Origin: JAICXG01 sp036825615
Lineage (GTDB): Bacteria; Verrucomicrobiota; Verrucomicrobiia; Chthoniobacterales; UBA10450
Direction of reading: 5' to 3'
DNA length: 64,000 nt
Assembly: GCA_036825615.1 (NCBI GenBank)
Contig: DAISXY010000020.1
Span: 1 to 64,000 of the forward strand
Part shown: positions 60,428-64,000 of the stretch, piece by piece
Position numbering within the stretch: position 1 is the stretch's first letter
Layout: each line of letters starts with the position of its first letter
Notes under the pieces: generated by a model
What the model saw: the letters and a program-made list of their open reading frames with translations, nothing else
Database searches by the model: none
Told to the model about the DNA's origin: nothing
Position numbers and translations under genes: made by a program

Positions 60428-61789
60428 ATGAAAGACGAAATCGCAGAATTCATGGCTCGCCTGAAGGCCAAGAACCCGGCGGAACCGGAGTTTCATCAGG
60501 CGGTGCAGGAGGTGCTCGAGTCGCTCGCGCTCGTGATGGAGCGCCATCCGGAATACCGCAAGGCGAAAATCCTCGAGCGAATGGTGGAACCGGAGCGGCT
60601 TGTCATCTTCCGGGTTCCGTGGGAGGACGACAAGGGCGAGATCCACATCAATCGCGGTTTCCGCATCGAGATGAACAGCGCGATCGGTCCTTACAAAGGC
60701 GGCCTGCGTTTTCATCCCTCGGTCAATCTCGGCATTCTGAAGTTTCTCGCCTTCGAGCAGGTCTTCAAAAATGCCCTAACGACCCTCCCGATGGGCGGCG
60801 GCAAGGGCGGCTCGGATTTCGATCCCAAAGGCAAAAGCGACAACGAAGTGATGCGCTTCTGCCAATCCTTTATGTCGGAATTGTTTCGACACATCGGCGC
60901 CTACACCGACGTGCCGGCGGGCGATATCGGCGTCGGCACACGCGAGATCGGTTATCTCTTTGGAATGTACAAGAAACTGCGGAACGAGTTTACCGGCGTA
61001 CTCACTGGCAAAGGCTTGAGCTGGGGCGGATCGCTCATTCGTCCGCAGGCGACCGGTTACGGCGCGGTCTATTTCGCGGAGGAAATGCTCAAGACGCGCA
61101 AGGAAGGTCTCGAAGGAATGACCTGCCTGATCTCGGGAAGCGGCAACGTCGCGCAGTACACCGCTGAGAAGCTGATCAACATGGGGGCGAAGCCAGTCAC
61201 GATGTCCGATTCGGACGGCTACATTTACGACGAAGCCGGTTTCACCGACCAGAAGCTCACTTTCATCATGGACCTGAAAAATATTCGCCGTGGCCGGATT
61301 GCCGAGTACGCGGACAAGTTCAAGAGCGCGGTTTACACGCCACACGATGCGAAGCTCGATCACAATCCGCTTTGGAATCACAAGGCGCAGTGCGTATTTC
61401 CGAGCGCGACCCAGAACGAGATCAACGGCAAAGATGCGGCCAATCTTCTCCGCAACGGGGTTTATGTTGTGTCCGAAGGAGCGAACATGCCGACCACGAT
61501 CGAAGGGGTGAATCAGTTCCTCGATGCGAAGATTCTTTACGGGCCGGGTAAAGCAGCCAATGCCGGCGGGGTCGCAACCTCCGGCCTTGAGATGGCGCAA
61601 AACAGCATGCGCATTTCCTGGACGCGGAACGAAGTGGACGATCGTCTCCGCAAGATCATGCGCGAGATTCATCGCGCCTGTTATCAAACCGCCGAGCACT
61701 ACGGCACGCCGGGCAATTACGTCAACGGCGCCAACATCGCCGGCTTCCTCAAGGTCGCGAATGCGATGATGGACCAGGGAGTGGTGTAG
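60428..61789 (+). CDS. gdhA: NADP-type glutamate dehydrogenase
   Basis: A 453-residue protein from ATG 60428 (MKDEIAEFMARL). Hexameric GDH features: GPYKGGLRFHPSVNLGILKFLAFEQ near residue 88, the catalytic-lysine segment LPMGGGKGGSDFDPKGKSDNEVMRF near 120, PAGDIGVGTREIGYLFG near 165, and the nucleotide fold CLISGSGNVAQYTAEKL near 235. It interconverts glutamate and 2-oxoglutarate plus ammonia. It lies between the leftward nuoH and rightward nuoAB genes. NADP preference follows from the subfamily, not from a direct test. Confidence 0.95.
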   Translation: MKDEIAEFMARLKAKNPAEPEFHQAVQEVLESLALVMERHPEYRKAKILERMVEPERLVIFRVPWEDDKGEIHINRGFRIEMNSAIGPYKGGLRFHPSVNLGILKFLAFEQVFKNALTTLPMGGGKGGSDFDPKGKSDNEVMRFCQSFMSELFRHIGAYTDVPAGDIGVGTREIGYLFGMYKKLRNEFTGVLTGKGLSWGGSLIRPQATGYGAVYFAEEMLKTRKEGLEGMTCLISGSGNVAQYTAEKLINMGAKPVTMSDSDGYIYDEAGFTDQKLTFIMDLKNIRRGRIAEYADKFKSAVYTPHDAKLDHNPLWNHKAQCVFPSATQNEINGKDAANLLRNGVYVVSEGANMPTTIEGVNQFLDAKILYGPGKAANAGGVATSGLEMAQNSMRISWTRNEVDDRLRKIMREIHRACYQTAEHYGTPGNYVNGANIAGFLKVANAMMDQGVV

Positions 61790-61803
61790 CCCGCCTGCGG
61801 CGG

Positions 61804-61918
61804 GAATGACGAAGCACGAATGACAAATGACCAATCAATGACGAAGGCGCCCGGTGGCAAAACTTCGTCCTTCGTCATTCATCATTCCTTCGGCATTCGT
61901 CCTTCGTCATTCGGCATT
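61804..61918. repeat. AATGACGAA-type inverted repeats before nuoA
   Basis: GAATGACGAAG-like sequence (61804-61824) is followed by reverse copies CCTTCGTCATTC at about 61869-61880 and 61901-61912. The units match the 7-bp tracts before hypD and hypE. It occupies nearly the whole gdhA-nuoA gap. Confidence 0.7.
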
Positions 61919-61926
61919 TTCACCGC

Positions 61927-62301
61927 ATGACTCCGTCGCCCTACTTCTTCCTGATCATTTTCATCGGAGTCGCGCTCATCTTCCCTCTCATGCCGCTCGC
62001 GCTCGCCTGGGTTTGGCGCAGGTTTTTCCAGCCGCCCAAGCCGGGCGCGGCCAAGAACGCGACTTATGAATGCGGCGTCGAGTCGTTAGGCGAAGCCCAG
62101 ATCCAATTCCATTCCCAGTATTATCTCTACGCCATCATCTTTTTGATCTTCGACGTCGAATCGATCTTCCTTGTTCCTTTCGCGGTCGCGTTTACCGGTT
62201 TGCCCTTCGGCGCCTTCATTGCCATTTTGATTTTCCTCCTCCTTCTCCTCGAAGGACTGGTTTGGGCTTGGGGCAAAGGGCTGTTAACTTGGGCACGGTG
62301 A
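61927..62301 (+). CDS. nuoA: NADH-quinone oxidoreductase subunit A
   Basis: A 124-residue, three-helix subunit. AKNATYECGVESLGEAQIQFHSQYYLYAIIFLIFDVESIFLVPFAVAF contains the conserved Cys loop (the YECG motif) and the FDVE acidic motif. Its TGA stop overlaps the nuoB ATG by one base. It is on the opposite strand from the nuoH-N cluster. Confidence 0.95.
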   Translation: MTPSPYFFLIIFIGVALIFPLMPLALAWVWRRFFQPPKPGAAKNATYECGVESLGEAQIQFHSQYYLYAIIFLIFDVESIFLVPFAVAFTGLPFGAFIAILIFLLLLLEGLVWAWGKGLLTWAR

Positions 62302-62924
62302 TGGAAGGACAAGTCGACGAAGGGCTGCGCAGCGAACTGCAACGGCGCGGCATCTGGGTCACCTCGATGCAGGAGCTTTATAACTGGGGGCGCAAGAACT
62401 CACTCTGGCCGCTTCAGTTTGGGCTCGCCTGTTGCGCGATCGAGATGATCGCCACCGCCGCCTCCCGCTACGACCTTGCGCGGTTTGGCGGGGAAGTCTT
62501 TCGCCCTTCACCGCGGCAGGCCGACCTCATGATTGTCGCCGGCACGGTCACAAAGAAAATGGCGCCGCAAATCGTCCGCCTATACAACCAGATGCCCGAC
62601 CCGAAGTATGTGATCGCGATGGGCGCATGCGCCATCTCCGGTGGCCCGTTCAAACAAGGCTACAACGTGCTGAAGGGAATCGATCGCTACATCCCGGTTG
62701 ATGTTTACATCCCCGGATGTCCCCCGCGGCCGGAAGCGTTGCTTCACGCCTTCATGGAATTGCAGCGCAAGATCGACGAGCAGGAACTCACCGGGAAAGG
62801 CAAGGCGGCATTTCTGAAAAAAGAGACGCCGAGTGAGTATCCGGTCCCGGCCTTTGGCGCGCACGACCTCGAGCCGCCGGCCAATCGCGAAGTCTTTCAC
62901 CCGCCGGTGGTCGAACGGACCTGA
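62301..62924 (+). CDS. nuoB: NADH-quinone oxidoreductase subunit B
   Basis: A 207-residue protein from ATG 62301. The four ligands of the N2 [4Fe-4S] cluster are visible: Cys 44 and Cys 45 (FGLACCAIEM), Cys 110 (MGACAISGG) and Cys 140 (PGCPPRPEAL). It takes part in electron transfer to quinone. The C-terminal 40 residues form a Pro-rich extension. nuoC would normally follow; instead a divergent-strand gene of unknown function lies 71 bases on. Confidence 0.97.
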   Translation: MEGQVDEGLRSELQRRGIWVTSMQELYNWGRKNSLWPLQFGLACCAIEMIATAASRYDLARFGGEVFRPSPRQADLMIVAGTVTKKMAPQIVRLYNQMPDPKYVIAMGACAISGGPFKQGYNVLKGIDRYIPVDVYIPGCPPRPEALLHAFMELQRKIDEQELTGKGKAAFLKKETPSEYPVPAFGAHDLEPPANREVFHPPVVERT

Positions 62925-62995
62925 GGCCTAACGAGTCGATTCCGGGGTTTTGCGAAATCCTCGAGAGCCCGGTCGACTGGAAATTCCTTCCCGCC

Positions 62996-63502
62996 TCACG
63001 GCTTCCAGTCACGATAAGCCACGTAGGCGCCAACTTTGAGATTGGTGCCGCCGGCCGCGTGCCGGTCAAGTTGTTCCGCCAGCCATTGGAACCATTCCCA
63101 GCTTTTTTGCGTCCCGGTGCGCTCGCGTTCATCGAGGACAAAGGGTTGAAACTTGCGCCACGCGATCCGGGCCATTCCGCCCACCAGGTCGTCCGCGACC
63201 GCGAGCGGCACGATGCGCGCGAAGACGGAGTAGCCGATCCCTTCCATGATCGTGGCGATCTTGAGCATCGCTTCCAGTCGCCGGGGATCATTTTCCAACT
63301 CAGACGCACTCGTCCCGTCCGCGATCGCGGCCACAATCATTGATGAGCTCATCCATTCCGGAGTCATGAGCGCCTGCACCGCGGCGAAGGCCGCCCGTTC
63401 TTCGCGCTCACGGCGAGCGCGCCGCATTTCGATCAGACCAAACGCGACCCCGGTGATGACGGTGAGCGCGGTTGCGACATTGGCGATGGTTGAGAGATCC
63501 AC
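62996..63502 (-). CDS. DUF4760-like small membrane protein
   Basis: A 168-residue protein with one N-terminal membrane helix (IANVATALTVITGVAFGLIEM) and then a basic, helical cytoplasmic part: RRARREREERAAFAAVQALMTPEWMSSS, AMLKIATIMEGIGYSVFARIVPLAVADDLVGG, WRKFQPFVLDERERTG. The layout matches DUF4760-type proteins of unknown role. It is convergent with nuoB. Confidence 0.75.
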   Translation of the reverse strand: MDLSTIANVATALTVITGVAFGLIEMRRARREREERAAFAAVQALMTPEWMSSSMIVAAIADGTSASELENDPRRLEAMLKIATIMEGIGYSVFARIVPLAVADDLVGGMARIAWRKFQPFVLDERERTGTQKSWEWFQWLAEQLDRHAAGGTNLKVGAYVAYRDWKP

Positions 63503-63622
63503 CGCGTGAACTTAGCAAGTCGGCGCGGCGAAAGTCAGTCGTTTGTTCCCGTGACGCTGCGATTTTGCTTGAGGCGAAACGCCGACCGCAACGCTGTTGC
63601 GTGGTAGGGGGAAAACACAAAG

Positions 63623-63657
63623 GCTGTAGCCGGGATCGCGCTGATCCCAGCTACAGC
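63623..63657. terminator. Hairpin between minus-strand genes, possible terminator or repeat
   Basis: GCTGTAGCCGGGATC - GCGCT - GATCCCAGCTACAGC, 15-base arms with one mismatch. It lies 28 bases past the stop of the gene at 63685 (minus strand). No clear U-run follows, so it may be a repeat rather than a terminator. Confidence 0.5.
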
Positions 63658-63684
63658 TGTGCGGAAAACCGCTACGATGTTGCG

Positions 63685-64000
63685 TTATTGTTCAACGACG
63701 ACGCGCTCAACCGTGCGATGCTCTGCCGGGCCAGTGTAGTAAACGCGCACTGGCTGTCCGGCGCGCAATGGAGCGGTGATGACCTTGCCTGCTGCATCGA
63801 CGATATTGGCCGCGGTCCCAAGCGCGAAGCTAATCGGCCCTTCCGGGCTCCTCACGACAATCGTTTTGCCTGGCTCGTAAGTTGTGACTGTGCCAGTGGT
63901 GTAAGTTGTCGTCGTCGTCGTTTCGGTTGTCGCTGGTGCAGTCGTTGTCTCCTGCGTTGTTGTGGTTGTTTGCGCAACCGCCAACGAGGCGACCAGACCG
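63685..64000 (-). CDS. Thr-rich exported protein (5' end outside window)
   Basis: The frame is open to the right edge. The visible part starts GLVASLAVAQ, the end of a signal peptide, followed by a Thr-rich linker (about 25 residues of T, E and A) and an 70-residue beta-type domain: TTYEPGKTIVVRSPEGPISFALG then VDAAGKVITAPLRAGQPVRVYYTG. The start lies beyond the window, so length is unknown. I do not recognise a named family; an SH3-like or OB-like fold is possible. Periplasmic location is inferred. Confidence 0.7.
   Translation of the reverse strand, partial: GLVASLAVAQTTTTTQETTTAPATTETTTTTTYTTGTVTTYEPGKTIVVRSPEGPISFALGTAANIVDAAGKVITAPLRAGQPVRVYYTGPAEHRTVERVVVEQ

Larger units (their letters stand above)
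580..62932. repeat. Dispersed GTTAGGC / GCCTAAC heptamer (about 59 copies)
   Basis: I counted about 59 exact copies by eye, 27 as GTTAGGC and 32 as GCCTAAC on the given strand. Starts include 580, 1090, 2078, 3139, 7149, 9320, 15708, 20816, 20863, 20928, 33751, 41879, 52748, 57213 and 62926. Most are extended to CGTTAGGC. They fall mainly inside genes on both strands. In genes they are read as Leu-Gly or Val-Arg in one orientation and as Pro-Asn or Leu-Thr in the other, so the protein sequence does not explain them. Confidence 0.85.

Noticed and set aside
1..64000. tRNA, rRNA or riboswitch genes
   Set aside because: No cloverleaf with CCA-type ends, rRNA core sequence or known riboswitch core was seen by eye on either strand; a covariance-model scan could still find a small RNA.

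Overview
The window is GC-rich bacterial chromosome, most likely from a soil member of the Verrucomicrobiota (PVC superphylum). Three things point there: a double-length UvrA of the kind also known from Chlamydia, a Dop-type pupylation enzyme outside Actinobacteria, and secreted proteins with autotransporter-like passenger repeats and paired C-terminal repeats. No rRNA, tRNA, CRISPR array, transposase or complete prophage was seen. Genes are dense, many overlap by 1-4 bases, and strand changes are frequent.

Region by region. 0-4.8 kb: 3' part of a tandem uvrA, then a YjbQ-family gene. 4.8-13.2 kb: a large secreted repeat protein, then a divergent sigma factor/anti-sigma pair facing a TPR-CHAT peptidase-like protein. 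13.3-25.5 kb: mostly housekeeping and single genes (MgtC-like, citrulline hydrolase-like, J-domain protein, sulfotransferase, hpt, MoaD/ThiS, YajQ, ECF sigma factor, infC with a probable AUU start, DsbA-like, rhomboid protease). 25.6-28.7 kb: glucan phosphorylase and a small Gly/Arg-rich basic protein. 28.7-37.6 kb: one leftward operon, hypF - FNT channel - hypC-like - hypC - hypD - antitoxin/PIN toxin - SIS isomerase - hypE - dop. It supplies part of the [NiFe]-hydrogenase maturation pathway, although the hydrogenase itself and hypA/hypB are not in the window. 37.7-44.1 kb: two OPT-family transporters separated by a Kelch gene, an LRR remnant and a 98-bp copy of the start of the first transporter gene. 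44.2-51.0 kb: GDSL esterase, PEBP-like protein, a 14-repeat Kelch-like secreted protein, a Tat-exported HisC-like aminotransferase and a DUF1579 protein. 51.1-60.3 kb: a leftward respiratory complex I operon, nuoH-J-K-L-M-(ORF6N)-M-N. 60.4-64.0 kb: gdhA, nuoAB on the other strand, a small membrane protein and a cut-off secreted protein.

The strongest unexplained signal is the heptamer GTTAGGC / GCCTAAC. I counted about 59 copies by eye, roughly one per kb, against about 8 expected from base composition. They lie mostly inside genes, on both strands and in both permitted reading frames, which suggests selection or a process acting on DNA rather than on protein. Two gaps of more than 5 kb lack it. 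Other structures are REP/MITE-like inverted repeats (one inside uvrA, one with perfect 27-bp arms inside the nuo operon), 7-bp tandem repeats at hyp and nuo gene junctions, and perfect palindromes in front of the antitoxin gene and the small basic-protein gene.

Starts were adjusted where a signal peptide, ribosome binding site or family alignment clearly favoured a downstream codon. All family assignments come from reading the sequences, without database searches.
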